The position numbers and the translations under genes are program-made. The notes beneath the pieces were generated by a model, which worked only from the letters and a program-made list of their open reading frames with translations, had not been told where the DNA came from and made no database searches. Positions 34,386 to 44,551 of a stretch of 64,000 bases of DNA are shown here, in pieces. Each line of letters begins with the position of its first letter. Position 1 is the first letter of the stretch. The stretch covers positions 248,001 through 312,000 of the forward strand of contig NZ_CP025085.1 of NCBI RefSeq assembly GCF_002847015.1, in the 5' to 3' direction. The stretch comes from Prodigiosinella confusarubida (GTDB lineage: Bacteria; Pseudomonadota; Gammaproteobacteria; Enterobacterales; Enterobacteriaceae).

Positions 34386-34961
34386 ATGTCTAAGAAAGTC
34401 GCCGTTCTACTGGCCCCTGGGTTTGAAGAGGCAGAAGCGGTTATGGTGATTGATGTGCTGCATCGCATGAAACTGAAGGTTGAGACACTGTCCTGCCAGG
34501 ACATGTTGGAACTACGCAGCTATCACAATATCCGTATGTTTGCGGATGCGTTACTGGAAAGAAACATGGACATCCTGTTTGATGCGATAGTCATCCCTGG
34601 TGGCCCACAGGGAACCGCCAATCTGGCAGCAAATCCGCTGGTTGTAGAGTTTATTCGCCGCCACGATGCAGCCCAAAAGCTCATCTGCCCGTTATGTTCT
34701 GCCGCAGCCCGCGTGCTGGGTGGCAACAACCTGCTGAAAGGACGCCGCTATGTGTGTTCGGGCGACCTGTGGCAGGATGTTACCGATGGTGTCTATGTAG
34801 ACCAGAAAGTGGTGGAAGACGGTAACCTGATCAGCGGCAAAGGACTCGGTGTGGCGTTTGATTTCGCCTTTACCATTGCCAGTCGTCTCACTGGCGACAA
34901 CGCCGACGCCAATTTCCAGGTGGAGCATATTGATTATGATTACTGGCGTGCGCCAGCATAA
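34386..34961 (+). CDS. DJ-1/PfpI superfamily protein
   Basis: 191 residues from ATG 34386 (GGAG 5 bases upstream; the in-frame ATG at 34365 is less likely). DJ-1 core: VAVLLAPGFEEAEAVMVIDVL with the conserved Glu, VIPGGPQGTANLA, and the nucleophile elbow around Cys in LICPLCSAAARVLGG. The family includes chaperones, glyoxalases and possible deglycases (YajL, Hsp31). The elbow sequence differs from YajL's ICAAP, so I leave the gene unnamed. It stands alone between argG and xylR. Confidence 0.85.
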   Translation: MSKKVAVLLAPGFEEAEAVMVIDVLHRMKLKVETLSCQDMLELRSYHNIRMFADALLERNMDILFDAIVIPGGPQGTANLAANPLVVEFIRRHDAAQKLICPLCSAAARVLGGNNLLKGRRYVCSGDLWQDVTDGVYVDQKVVEDGNLISGKGLGVAFDFAFTIASRLTGDNADANFQVEHIDYDYWRAPA

Positions 34962-35008
34962 TCAATACGTTGCGCGGTCTGAATGACCGCGTATGGCATT
35001 ATTCTGAG

Positions 35009-36193
35009 TCAATCACTGTAATCGACTTCCCCGTAACGATCCCGATATTCCTTGGGTGTCACACTGTAGCCTTTTTTAAAAACCGAATAGAAATAAGGTA
35101 GGGACGGATAACCGCACATTAGAGAGATCTCATTGATCGAAATAGAGGTCGAGATCAAAAGATTACGAGCACGATCCAGCTTTTCTTCGTGAATTACCCC
35201 ATGAATGGTCTGTTCCATCTCATCCTTGAAGCGCTTTTCCAAATTAGAGCGGGACAATCCTACCGCATCCAGAACCTGCTCGACCTTAATGCCTTTACAG
35301 GCGTGATAACGAATAAAATGCATTGCTTGAATGACCGCCGGATCGTGTACCGAGCGGTAGTCCGTAGAACGACGTTCAACCACCCTGACTGGCCGTACCA
35401 GAGTACGTTGCAATGGCAGGTTATGGTTATTCAACAATTGATGCAGCAATTTTGCCGCCTGGTATCCCATCTGTCGGGTTCCCTGAGCGACAGAGGACAA
35501 TGCGATACGAGACAGGTAGCGGGTCAGTTCTTCATTATCAATACCAATGACACACAACTTTTCCGGCACAGCGATATTCAAATGTTCACAGACCTGCAAC
35601 AGATGGCGAGCACGAGAATCAGTAACCGCAATGATGCCGGTTTGCAACGGTAATGTTTGTACCCAGTCAGCCAGACGGTTTTGCGCATACTGCCAGTTGT
35701 CCGGTGTCGTTTCCATACCCTGATAAACCACCCCCTGATACCGCTCCGAAGCAACCAACTGACGAAAAGCATACTCACGTTCCTGCGCCCATCCTTTCCC
35801 CACCGATGCCGGTAAACCATAAAAGGCAAAACGATTTAATCCCTTATTTTTCAGATGCATAAATGCACTTTCAACCAGGGCGTAATTATCGGTGGCAATG
35901 TAGTGTACCGACGGGTAATCGGCCAGATTATGATAAGATCCACCTACACCGACCAAGGGGATATTCACTCCCGCTAACAACTCGACGATCTCCTTGTCGT
36001 CAAAATCAGCAATAACCCCATCACCAAGCCAATCTTTGATATTGTCTATTCGACAATGAAAATCCTCTTCAATGAAGATATCCCAGTCACATTGAGAGGC
36101 CTGGAGGTATTCACCCACACCTTCTACAACCTGCCGGTCATACACTTTATTCGCATTGAACAGCAACGTAATACGATAGCGTTTCTCAAACAT
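35009..36193 (-). CDS. xylR: XylR, xylose operon activator
   Basis: 394 residues (E. coli 392). The N-terminal two-thirds is a periplasmic-binding-protein-like fold that binds D-xylose; the C-terminus is an AraC-type DNA-binding domain (GIKVEQVLDAVGLSRSNLEKRFKDEM, NEISLMCGYPSLPYFYSVFKKGYSVTPKEYR). It activates xylAB and xylFGH with CRP. It follows xylH in the same direction with a 118-base gap, so it may be part of or separate from the xylFGH unit, as in E. coli. Confidence 0.96.
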   Translation of the reverse strand: MFEKRYRITLLFNANKVYDRQVVEGVGEYLQASQCDWDIFIEEDFHCRIDNIKDWLGDGVIADFDDKEIVELLAGVNIPLVGVGGSYHNLADYPSVHYIATDNYALVESAFMHLKNKGLNRFAFYGLPASVGKGWAQEREYAFRQLVASERYQGVVYQGMETTPDNWQYAQNRLADWVQTLPLQTGIIAVTDSRARHLLQVCEHLNIAVPEKLCVIGIDNEELTRYLSRIALSSVAQGTRQMGYQAAKLLHQLLNNHNLPLQRTLVRPVRVVERRSTDYRSVHDPAVIQAMHFIRYHACKGIKVEQVLDAVGLSRSNLEKRFKDEMEQTIHGVIHEEKLDRARNLLISTSISINEISLMCGYPSLPYFYSVFKKGYSVTPKEYRDRYGEVDYSD

Positions 36194-36311
36194 GATGATG
36201 ATTTTCCATCCGGAATTGTGTCATTCTGAATAGCACAGCTACCCGACGACCCCAAATAATTTCCTTATTATTGCGAGTCGCCACGAATTTCCTGCCATTA
36301 ATACCGTTAAA

Positions 36312-37496
36312 TCAGACAATTCTCTTGGTAGCAGTATCCATCCACACAGCCAGTAATAAAATGCCACCCTTCACGATATACTGCCAGAATGTTGGGACAT
36401 CCAGCATGCTCATGCCATTATCCAGTGATGCCATGATAAAGGCCCCCATCACCGCACCAGCAACACTACCCACTCCGCCAGCAAGACTGGTTCCACCAAT
36501 CACACAGGCCGCGATAGCATCCAGCTCGGCAATATTCCCGGCTGACGGGGAACCGGCACCAAGACGAGAACTGAGTACTAACCCGGCGACCGCCACCATC
36601 AGGCCATTAATGGCAAATACGGCCATCTTGTTGCGTTCCACGTTGATCCCAGACAGACGAGCCGCATCCAGATTACCGCCAACTGCATAGATACGACGTC
36701 CGAAAGCGGTGCGGGTTGCCATAAAAATCCCGGCCAGCATGATCAAGGTTAATAGCAGAACCGGTGTCGGTACTCCCCGATAATCATTCAGGAGATAAAC
36801 CGCGCCCAGTACAATCACGGCAGTGAATGCCTGACGAGTGACATCACCCGCAGCAGCGACAACCGGTAAACCAAGATGCATGCGGTGACGACGTTGACGC
36901 CATTGCCACAAAACAAACAGTATCAGCCCCAGAGCACCCAGTATAAAACCGATACCCGATGGCAGGTAACTTTGACCAATTTGAGACATTGCCGTACTGA
37001 TAGGGGCAACGGTCGTACCATTGGTAATCCCAATCAGCGCCCCGCGAAACGCCAGCATCCCCGCCAGCGTGACAATAAAAGAGGGCACTTTGCGATAAGC
37101 GACCCACCAGCCGTTCCAGGCACCTAACAGCAACCCCAGCAACAGCGTCACGATAATAGTCAAAGGCAACGGCCAGCCAAACCAGACATCAAAGATAGCC
37201 GCCACTCCGCCCAATAACCCCATCATCGACCCCACCGACAAATCGATTTCTGCGGAGATAATCACGAATACCATACCCACCGCCAGAATGCCGGTAATTG
37301 ACGTCTGGCGCAGAAGATTGGAAATATTGCGTGCGCTAAGGTAAGACCCCTCGGTCATAAACGTAAAAAAGAGCATGATCACAATGATAGCGGCGATCAT
37401 GACGTAAACCTGCAGATTGATATGTTTTAGACGATGTAGTACCGATTCCGGTGCTACGATGGCGTTATGCCGATCAGACAACGACGTTTTCAGCAT
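36312..37496 (-). CDS. xylH: XylH, D-xylose ABC permease
   Basis: 394 residues (E. coli 393) with about ten hydrophobic helices and the ribose/xylose permease pattern ([43 protein letters not shown]). It forms the membrane channel for xylose. ATG 37496 has GGAG 8 bases upstream. The gene overlaps the end of xylG by 23 bases, so translation is probably coupled. Confidence 0.96.
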   Translation of the reverse strand: MLKTSLSDRHNAIVAPESVLHRLKHINLQVYVMIAAIIVIMLFFTFMTEGSYLSARNISNLLRQTSITGILAVGMVFVIISAEIDLSVGSMMGLLGGVAAIFDVWFGWPLPLTIIVTLLLGLLLGAWNGWWVAYRKVPSFIVTLAGMLAFRGALIGITNGTTVAPISTAMSQIGQSYLPSGIGFILGALGLILFVLWQWRQRRHRMHLGLPVVAAAGDVTRQAFTAVIVLGAVYLLNDYRGVPTPVLLLTLIMLAGIFMATRTAFGRRIYAVGGNLDAARLSGINVERNKMAVFAINGLMVAVAGLVLSSRLGAGSPSAGNIAELDAIAACVIGGTSLAGGVGSVAGAVMGAFIMASLDNGMSMLDVPTFWQYIVKGGILLLAVWMDTATKRIV

Positions 37497-39015
37497 GATG
37501 CTCACTCCTTAATGCAGCTTCCATTACCTGTTCCTGAGTCAAATCATGATTAGGTAAATCAGCTTTGATACGCCCCTGGTGCATAACCAGAACCCGATCA
37601 CTCAGGCCCAGCACTTCTGGCAGTTCGGAAGATATGACAATGACGGCGATCTGTTGCTTAACCAACTGATTGATAAGTTTATATATTTCGTATTTTGCAC
37701 CGATATCGATTCCCCGCGTCGGTTCATCGAGAATCAGGATTTTTGGTTCTAACAATAAGCACTTCGCCAATACTGCTTTTTGCTGGTTCCCACCGCTAAG
37801 ACGGGCAATGGCGAGTTCCGGTGATACCGTTTTGACCTTCAGGTTAGCGATTGACTCCCGTAACGTGTTTTGTTCCTGGGCATCATTCAGTATCGAAAAA
37901 GGCCCCGTAAACTGATCAAGCGCCGCCAACGTAATATTCTGCGCTACGCTCATCACCGGAATAATGCCATCTTTTTTACGGTCTTCTGGCACCATGGCGA
38001 TACCCAGCGCCATTGCTTGACGGCAATGACTGATAGTGACACGTTTCCCCTGAAGATAGATTTCACCCTGCCAATGGCCGGGATAAGAACCGAATAGACA
38101 CTGGACGGTTTCCGTTCGACCAGAACCCACCAACCCGGCTATCCCCAGAACTTCGCCACGATGCAGGGCAAAAGAGACATCATCAACCCGACGAATATGT
38201 CGGTTAACCTGATGCCAGGCAGTTAGATGTTCGACGCGCAGAATTTCCTCGCCAATAGTGTGCGGCTCATTCGGATACAGCTCCGTCAGTTCCCGCCCCA
38301 CCATCATGGCAATGATTTGATCTTCACTTAGTTCCGCTGCCGGACGAGTACCAATATGTTTGCCATCCCGGATGACACAAATCACATCGGAGATAGCCTT
38401 CACTTCATTCAGCTTGTGGGAGATATAAATGCAGGCAATACCGTGGTGACGCAAATCCTGCACAATATCCAGTAAAATAGCGGTTTCCCGCTCAGTCAGA
38501 GATGCCGTCGGTTCATCCAGAACCAACAATCGCACCTGCTTATTCAGCGCTTTGGCAATTTCCACCAGTTGCTGCTGGCCTAAGCCCAGTTCTCCAACTT
38601 TGGTATGAGGATCGACATCCAGCTTTACCTGTTCCAGCATTTTCTGGCAGCGTAAATACATGTTGTCGTAGTCCATGACGCCATAACGTGACCATTCATT
38701 ACCCAGGAAAATATTTTCCAGTACGGACATTCCCTTCACCAGCGCCAGCTCCTGATGAATAATGGCAATTCCCTTCTGCTCAGTGTCACGAATATGACTT
38801 GCTCGCAGCTCATCACCGGCAAACGTAATACTGCCTTCATAACTGCCATACGGATAAACCGCGCACAGCACTTTCATCAGTGTGGATTTGCCGGAACCGT
38901 TTTCACCGCACAGTGACAGTACCTGCCCCGCATCCAATTGCAGGCTGACATTGTCCACCGCCTTCACCACACCGAATGACTTGGTGATATTTTTCATTTC
39001 CAACAAACACGGCAT
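37474..39015 (-). CDS. xylG: XylG, D-xylose ABC transporter ATPase
   Basis: 513 residues, the same length as E. coli XylG. It has two ABC domains: Walker A GENGSGKS and LVGSGRTE, signatures [15 protein letters not shown] and [13 protein letters not shown], Walker [12 protein letters not shown] and [12 protein letters not shown]. As in other sugar-uptake ATPases the second Walker A is degenerate. ATG 39015 is chosen because GGAGG is 5 bases before it. Confidence 0.96.
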   Translation of the reverse strand: MPCLLEMKNITKSFGVVKAVDNVSLQLDAGQVLSLCGENGSGKSTLMKVLCAVYPYGSYEGSITFAGDELRASHIRDTEQKGIAIIHQELALVKGMSVLENIFLGNEWSRYGVMDYDNMYLRCQKMLEQVKLDVDPHTKVGELGLGQQQLVEIAKALNKQVRLLVLDEPTASLTERETAILLDIVQDLRHHGIACIYISHKLNEVKAISDVICVIRDGKHIGTRPAAELSEDQIIAMMVGRELTELYPNEPHTIGEEILRVEHLTAWHQVNRHIRRVDDVSFALHRGEVLGIAGLVGSGRTETVQCLFGSYPGHWQGEIYLQGKRVTISHCRQAMALGIAMVPEDRKKDGIIPVMSVAQNITLAALDQFTGPFSILNDAQEQNTLRESIANLKVKTVSPELAIARLSGGNQQKAVLAKCLLLEPKILILDEPTRGIDIGAKYEIYKLINQLVKQQIAVIVISSELPEVLGLSDRVLVMHQGRIKADLPNHDLTQEQVMEAALRSEHHAENVVV

Positions 39016-39153
39016 AGCAACCTCCATAAAACCAGGTAGGTGCCAAATCTAATGAGAATAGCCCGATCGTTGATAGGACTACGCTACTCCCCTGACTCAG
39101 GAAAAACCGGTCAATAACCATCTACTATCAATCAGTTAACGTGTTGATGGCTC

Positions 39154-39186
39154 GGGGATGAGAGCACTTCAATGAACCCCATCCCC
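39154..39186 (-). promoter_or_regulatory. Hairpin between xylF and xylG
   Basis: GGGGATG (39154-39160) can pair with CATCCCC (39180-39186) in the 207-base spacer after xylF. Placed just after a binding-protein gene, it probably protects the xylF message and lowers expression of xylGH. Confidence 0.45.
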
Positions 39187-39222
39187 AAACTCACCCTGCG
39201 TATCACGCTTAAGTGATTCGCA

Positions 39223-40221
39223 TCAGTTATAGACATCCGATTTTTTTTGGAAGCCATCAGCAATGACGGTGCTGTCAATATTCGATTTATCGACAGGAAT
39301 AGGTGTCAGCAGGAAGGAAGGGATATCTTTCAGGCCATTGTTGAGTGTGGCATTAGACTTCGGCGTTTTCCCTTGTCCCAGTTCCACGGCAATATCAGCG
39401 GCATCTTGTGCCAACTTGCTGATAGGCTTGTAGACCGTCATGGTCTGCGTACCGGCTACAATGCGTTTTATGGCCGCCAAGTCAGCATCCTGGCCCGATA
39501 TAGCGACCTTGCCCGCCAATCCCTGGGCAGACAGTGCCTGAATCGCACCGCCAGCAGTCGCATCATTGGAGGCGACAACAGCGTCAATTTTATTGTTATT
39601 GGCCGTCAGGGCATTTTCCATAATTTTCAAGGCATTTTCCGGTAACCAGGCATCCACCCACTGGTCCCCGACAATATGAATTTTCCCACTATCAATCAGC
39701 GGTTTTAAGACTTTCATCTGCCCTTGCCGGAAAAGTTTGGCATTGTTATCAACCGGTGAGCCTCCCATCAGAAAATAATTACCCTGGGGTACTTTGCTTA
39801 TCAGATATTTCGCTTGTAACTCACCGACCTTTTCATTATCAAAGGAAATATAAAAATCCACGTCGGCATTATTTATCATACGATCATAAGCCAGAACCTT
39901 AATACCTTCTCGTTTGGCTTCTGCAATCACATTACTTAATACCTTACCGTTATAAGGAATAATAACCAGGACATCGACGCCTCGATTGATCATATTTTCT
40001 ATTTGATCCATCTGAGTCTCTTCATTACCGTTTGCCGATTGAACAAAAACCTTGGCCCCCTGTGCTTCCGCTTTTTGTACAAAGATGTCACGGTCTTTTT
40101 GCCAACGTTCGAGACGTAAATCATCAATCGCCATACCTATTTTTACTTCTTTGGCAAACCCGGGTTGAGCGATTATGGCAAGTGCGGCACAAACTGACAG
40201 TAAAAAGTGTTTAGCTTTCAT
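39223..40221 (-). CDS. xylF: XylF, D-xylose-binding periplasmic protein
   Basis: 332 residues (E. coli 330). A Sec signal peptide ends near QPGFA, then KEVKIGMAIDDLRLERWQKDRDIF opens the mature xylose-binding fold; NDATAGGAIQAL and SGQDADLAAIKRI are typical. It captures xylose for XylGH. AAGG precedes the ATG. It diverges from xylA across a shared control region. Confidence 0.96.
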   Translation of the reverse strand: MKAKHFLLSVCAALAIIAQPGFAKEVKIGMAIDDLRLERWQKDRDIFVQKAEAQGAKVFVQSANGNEETQMDQIENMINRGVDVLVIIPYNGKVLSNVIAEAKREGIKVLAYDRMINNADVDFYISFDNEKVGELQAKYLISKVPQGNYFLMGGSPVDNNAKLFRQGQMKVLKPLIDSGKIHIVGDQWVDAWLPENALKIMENALTANNNKIDAVVASNDATAGGAIQALSAQGLAGKVAISGQDADLAAIKRIVAGTQTMTVYKPISKLAQDAADIAVELGQGKTPKSNATLNNGLKDIPSFLLTPIPVDKSNIDSTVIADGFQKKSDVYN

Positions 40222-40241
40222 CGTAGAGTACCTTTTTTATA

Positions 40242-40368
40242 TATACCTTAAATAATTTGAGTAGCAGGAAATCAGCAACCAGGTGAACCACCAGAAGCTT
40301 ACAGAAGTAAGTGACTGAGGTGAGTAAAGGCAGCTAAGACACCTGCAACGTGCAATATGACGGGTATA
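40242..40368 (+). repeat. Dispersed palindromic repeat between xylF and xylA
   Basis: TATACC...GTAGCAGGAA...CCAGAAGCTTACAGAAGTAAGTGACTG...ACACCTGCAACGTGCAATATGACGGGTATA. It is the same family as the copies near 20966 and 42037. It lies between xylF and the CRP site. Confidence 0.8.
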
Positions 40369-40566
40369 GATGCAGGACACAAAACTTCAATAACCAGCAG
40401 GATTGTTCACGTTAATCTGTTTTGCATCAATTACAGATTTTTATCCCTTAATTATGTTTTTTGGTTTAATTGTTATTTTTTGATAGCGGTCATGTTTTAT
40501 TGTCGTTGCCGAGCCTGCTTATTCCAAACTTTGCGAAATGTATTCAGTGTTAATGACGTCCATTTT

Positions 40567-40625
40567 TGCGACACAGTGCACATTTAATAATTATCTCAAT
40601 TTCAGTGTGAAATAACGTAATTGAG
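40567..40625. promoter_or_regulatory. CRP site and possible XylR region, xylA/xylF
   Basis: TGCGA-CACAGT-GCACA (40567-40582) matches 8 of 10 core CRP positions. An inverted pair CTCAATT...AATTGAG (40595-40625) follows. CRP plus XylR control of divergent xyl promoters is known in E. coli; the XylR part here is inference. Confidence 0.5.
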
Positions 40626-40697
40626 CAAATCACGGCAAGATCAGAATATGAATCATTGTCCCGAACTGTCATACGGGTGGTTTCTAAGGAGTTCACA

Positions 40698-42017
40698 ATG
40701 CACGCTTATTTTGATCAAATTGAAAAAGTCCGTTTTGAGGGTACTAACAGTACCAATCCATTCGCTTTTCGTCATTACAATCCCGATCAGGAAATTCTTG
40801 GTAAGCGAATGGCCGACCATCTGCGTTTTGCCGTTTGCTACTGGCATACTTTCTGTTGGAATGGTTCCGACATGTTTGGTGTCGGCGCGTTCGAACGTCC
40901 GTGGCAACAGTCAGGTGACGCCCTGGCCCTGGCAAAACGTAAAGCCGATATCGCCTTTGAGTTTCTCAGCAAGCTGGGTGCCCCTTACTACTGTTTTCAT
41001 GATGTGGATGTTTCACCGGAAGGCAACTCACTGAAAGAGTATCTGAACAATTTCGCTGAAATGGTGGATATTCTGGCAGCCAAGCAGCAGGAAAGTGGCG
41101 TGAAACTTCTATGGGGAACTGCAAACTGCTTTACCCATCCACGTTATGGGGCCGGGGCCGCGACCAATCCCGATCCCGAAGTGTTTGCCTGGGCCGCGAC
41201 ACAGGTGTTCACCGCCATGAACGCCACCAAAACGCTGGGTGGCGAGAACTATGTGTTATGGGGTGGCCGTGAAGGCTATGAGACACTGCTGAATACCGAC
41301 CTGCGTCAGGAACGTGAACAGATTGGTCGCTTTATGCAGATGGTGGTGGAACACAAACATAAAATAGGTTTCCAGGGGACATTGCTTATTGAACCCAAGC
41401 CACAGGAGCCCACAAAACATCAGTACGACTATGACGTCGCCACAGTCTATGGTTTCCTGAAACAGTTTGGACTGGAAAAAGAGATTAAGGTTAACGTCGA
41501 GGCGAATCATGCGACATTGGCCGGACACACTTTCCACCATGAAATTGCAACGGCCATTGCACTGGGTATTTTCGGTTCTGTCGATGCCAATCGCGGTGAC
41601 CCGCAATCAGGTTGGGATACCGATCAATTCCCCAATAGTGTCGAAGAGAATGCCTTGGTAATGCATGAAATCCTCAAAGCCGGAGGGTTTACTACCGGGG
41701 GGCTTAACTTCGATGCCAAAGTCCGCCGTCAAAGCACTGACAAATATGACCTGTTCTACGGCCACATTGGTGCGATGGATACAATGGCGCTATCGTTGAA
41801 GGTTGCCGCTCGCATGATCGAGGATAACCAGCTTAATCAATTGGTTGCCAAACGCTATGCTGGCTGGAACAGTGAGTTGGGGCAACAAATCCTACAAGGT
41901 AAAGCATCTCTGGAAATGCTCTCGAAATACGCAGAAAGTCATCAGTTGGCGCCACATCACCAGAGTGGACGTCAGGAACGCCTGGAAAATCTGGTTAATC
42001 AGTATCTGTTTGATTAA
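40698..42017 (+). CDS. xylA: Xylose isomerase
   Basis: 439 residues (E. coli 440), converting D-xylose to D-xylulose. Active-site motifs are present: [11 protein letters not shown] (catalytic His and Asp), [24 protein letters not shown] and [12 protein letters not shown], which supply the metal ligands. ATG 40698 has AAGGAG 6 bases upstream. The spacer to xylB is 295 bases and carries a long repeat. Confidence 0.97.
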   Translation: MHAYFDQIEKVRFEGTNSTNPFAFRHYNPDQEILGKRMADHLRFAVCYWHTFCWNGSDMFGVGAFERPWQQSGDALALAKRKADIAFEFLSKLGAPYYCFHDVDVSPEGNSLKEYLNNFAEMVDILAAKQQESGVKLLWGTANCFTHPRYGAGAATNPDPEVFAWAATQVFTAMNATKTLGGENYVLWGGREGYETLLNTDLRQEREQIGRFMQMVVEHKHKIGFQGTLLIEPKPQEPTKHQYDYDVATVYGFLKQFGLEKEIKVNVEANHATLAGHTFHHEIATAIALGIFGSVDANRGDPQSGWDTDQFPNSVEENALVMHEILKAGGFTTGGLNFDAKVRRQSTDKYDLFYGHIGAMDTMALSLKVAARMIEDNQLNQLVAKRYAGWNSELGQQILQGKASLEMLSKYAESHQLAPHHQSGRQERLENLVNQYLFD

Positions 42018-42036
42018 CGCGCTGACTTAACGCTTA

Positions 42037-42205
42037 TATACCCTGAATAATTGGAGTTGCAGGAAGGCGGCAACGCAGCGAATCCCCAGAAGCTTACTCA
42101 AGCCAGCCTCTGAGGTGGCAGCGGCCCCAAAGGAACGAGGCCCAGGGATGGGCCGAGTAACCGAAAGAAGCACACGCACCGACAACGCTAAAGATGACGG
42201 GTATA
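42037..42205 (+). repeat. Dispersed palindromic repeat between xylA and xylB
   Basis: It starts TATACCCTGAATAATTGGAG, contains GCAGGAAGGCGGCAACGCAG, and ends AAAGATGACGGGTATA. This copy is longer than the others because the centre carries about 40 extra bases (around CAAAGGAACGAGGCCCAGGG). It fills most of the xylA-xylB spacer. Confidence 0.8.
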
Positions 42206-42312
42206 TATCAGTCAGCAATGAATAAGTAATAAAGGGAATGAACACCATCCCGTTCCCAATGTGAAAGAAAACGGTCTGACCAGGATAGGACAACAACACA
42301 GCGAGGCACCGC

Positions 42313-43770
42313 ATGTATATCGGTATTGATCTCGGAACATCAGGCGTTAAAGCCATTTTATTGAGTGAAACCGGCGAGGTTATCGCCAGTCACCATGCCA
42401 CATTGACCGTTTCCCGCCCGCATCCGTTGTGGTCAGAACAGGAACCAGAGCACTGGTGGCAGGCCACTGATGAAGCGATGCGAGCACTGGCAGCACAGCA
42501 TGATTTACACACAGTAAAGGCCTTGGGGCTCTCTGGACAGATGCACGGCGCCACCTTGCTGGACAAGCAGCAACGCGTGTTGCGACCTGCCATTTTGTGG
42601 AACGACGGACGTAGTGCCGCACAATGCCTGGAACTGGAGCAGTTGGTGCCCCGTTCCCGGCTCATCACCGGTAACCTGATGATGCCGGGCTTTACCGCAC
42701 CAAAACTGAAGTGGGTACAGGAGTATGAGGCCGATATATTCAATAAAATTGACAAAGTGCTACTCCCAAAAGATTACTTACGCTGGCGGATGACCGGCGA
42801 CTTCGCCAGTGATATGTCCGATGCCGCGGGTACATTGTGGCTGGATGTCGCCAAACGGGACTGGAGTGATGCGCTACTGCAAGCCTGTTCTCTTACCCGA
42901 GACCAGATGCCCACGCTGTATGAAGGCAATCAAATCACGGGTCATTTGCTATCCGATGTCGCAGCACGTTGGGGAATGAAACCCGTTCCGGTCGTCGCTG
43001 GCGGAGGAGACAACGCGGCAGGCGCTATCGGTGTGGGATTATACCAACCCGGTCAAGCCATGTTATCACTGGGAACTTCAGGGGTTTATTTTGCCGTCAG
43101 TGACGGTTTTCTCAGCAATCCCCAGCGTGCAGTACACAGTTTCTGCCATGCGCTACCTGATACCTGGCACCTGATGTCTGTGATGCTCAGTGCGGCTTCC
43201 TGCCTTGACTGGGCCGCCCGGTTGACCCGTGCTGACAGCGTAGCGGCACTACTGGCAGAAGCGGAGCAACACGTGAATGAAAAGGCGACGCCGGTTTGGT
43301 TCCTGCCTTATCTATCCGGTGAGCGCACACCCCATAATAATCCTCAGGCAAAGGGGGCATTTTGGGGACTGACACATTCGCATGGCCCGGCAGAATTGGC
43401 TCGCGCCGTATTGGAAGGGGTTGGATTCGCGCTGGCGGACGGTATGGATGCCCTGCACATGACGGGCTTACAACCTGAACGAATCACGCTGATTGGTGGT
43501 GGTGCCCGCAGCGCGTACTGGCGACAAATGCTGGCAGACATCAGCGGGAAAACGCTGGAATACCGTACTGGTGGTGATGTTGGCCCCGCACTGGGAGCAG
43601 CCCGTCTGGCACAAATCGCACTCAACCCACAAATACCGCTGGAACAATTATTACCACAACTCCCGCTGGAACAAACCCATTATCCCGATCCGCAGCGCCA
43701 TGCCAGCTATGCGCAACAGCGGGAAACGTTCCAGAAACTTTATCAGCAACTCAGTCCGCTGATGGTGTAA
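42313..43770 (+). CDS. xylB: Xylulokinase
   Basis: 485 residues (E. coli 484), a FGGY carbohydrate kinase: IGIDLGTSGVKAILL (ATP phosphate loop), SGQMHGATLLD (substrate), the AGGGDNAAGAIGVG motif with the catalytic Asp, and the C-terminal LIGGGARSAYWRQMLADI. It phosphorylates D-xylulose and completes entry into the pentose phosphate pathway. Confidence 0.97.
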   Translation: MYIGIDLGTSGVKAILLSETGEVIASHHATLTVSRPHPLWSEQEPEHWWQATDEAMRALAAQHDLHTVKALGLSGQMHGATLLDKQQRVLRPAILWNDGRSAAQCLELEQLVPRSRLITGNLMMPGFTAPKLKWVQEYEADIFNKIDKVLLPKDYLRWRMTGDFASDMSDAAGTLWLDVAKRDWSDALLQACSLTRDQMPTLYEGNQITGHLLSDVAARWGMKPVPVVAGGGDNAAGAIGVGLYQPGQAMLSLGTSGVYFAVSDGFLSNPQRAVHSFCHALPDTWHLMSVMLSAASCLDWAARLTRADSVAALLAEAEQHVNEKATPVWFLPYLSGERTPHNNPQAKGAFWGLTHSHGPAELARAVLEGVGFALADGMDALHMTGLQPERITLIGGGARSAYWRQMLADISGKTLEYRTGGDVGPALGAARLAQIALNPQIPLEQLLPQLPLEQTHYPDPQRHASYAQQRETFQKLYQQLSPLMV

Positions 43771-43786
43771 TTCACCAGGCTTGTAT

Positions 43787-43808
43787 TGTAGCGGCTCGCG
43801 CCGCTACA
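43787..43808 (+). terminator. Hairpin after xylB
   Basis: TGTAGCGGC-TCGC-GCCGCTACA, a 9-bp perfect stem 17 bases after the xylB stop. It is followed by only a weak T tract, so termination may be partial. Confidence 0.55.
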
Positions 43809-43992
43809 TAATTAGTCGTTGTGAATGCAACACATTAGCCACTGTAAATGAAAAAGAAGAACATTTCTGGCAACGTCGTTAAAGCGGGGATCAAGTCGTC
43901 CTGATTCAGCCTGGTTATGTCCTGATTTGGCCTTCTTTCCTCTCGATGATTACCGCATTATGGCTGTCACCAACACGATAAGGAGACAGACC

Positions 43993-44544
43993 ATGTCACG
44001 CAGTGCGCTATTAATTATTGATGTACAAGAATCTTTTCTTCACCGCCCCTTCTGGCAAGAACAGGATGTACCGGCCTTTCAGAGCGAAATACGGCGACTG
44101 ATCGATGGCTGTAAACGGCTGGGTGTCTCTCTGGTTGACGTTTTTCATGTTTCCGATACAGGACCGTTTTCTCTGGAATCCGGCTATGTTACCCGGTTGC
44201 CATTTTTGACCCATCAACCCGATATCCAGGTGCATAAACACGTGCACAATGCCCTGACTGAATCAGGATTGAATGAATGGTTACAGCAACAAAATATAGA
44301 TCATCTGATTATTTCAGGCTTACGCACCGAACAATGCTGCGAAACCACCGCGCGGGTTGCGTCTGATTTGGGCTATCAGGTAACGTTTGTCACTGAGGCC
44401 ACCATGACATTCCCGATGACTCACTGTGGGCAAACCCTTAGTGCCAGCCAACTGAAACACCGGACAGAAACTGTGCTTGTTGACCGTTTTGCCGCTATCT
44501 GTACCGTGGATGAGTGCCTGGAAAAACTTAATCACGCGGAGTAA
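43993..44544 (+). CDS. Isochorismatase-like cysteine hydrolase
   Basis: 183 residues from ATG 43993 (AAGGAG 7 bases upstream). The catalytic triad of the family is visible: Asp in ALLIIDVQESF, Lys in IQVHKHVHNAL, Cys in GLRTEQCCETTARVASDLGY. Members hydrolyse amides, nicotinamide, N-carbamoyl compounds or isochorismate. No specificity can be given. It is followed after 7 bases by a GlxA-type regulator that probably controls it. Confidence 0.87.
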   Translation: MSRSALLIIDVQESFLHRPFWQEQDVPAFQSEIRRLIDGCKRLGVSLVDVFHVSDTGPFSLESGYVTRLPFLTHQPDIQVHKHVHNALTESGLNEWLQQQNIDHLIISGLRTEQCCETTARVASDLGYQVTFVTEATMTFPMTHCGQTLSASQLKHRTETVLVDRFAAICTVDECLEKLNHAE

Positions 44545-44551
44545 TAACATC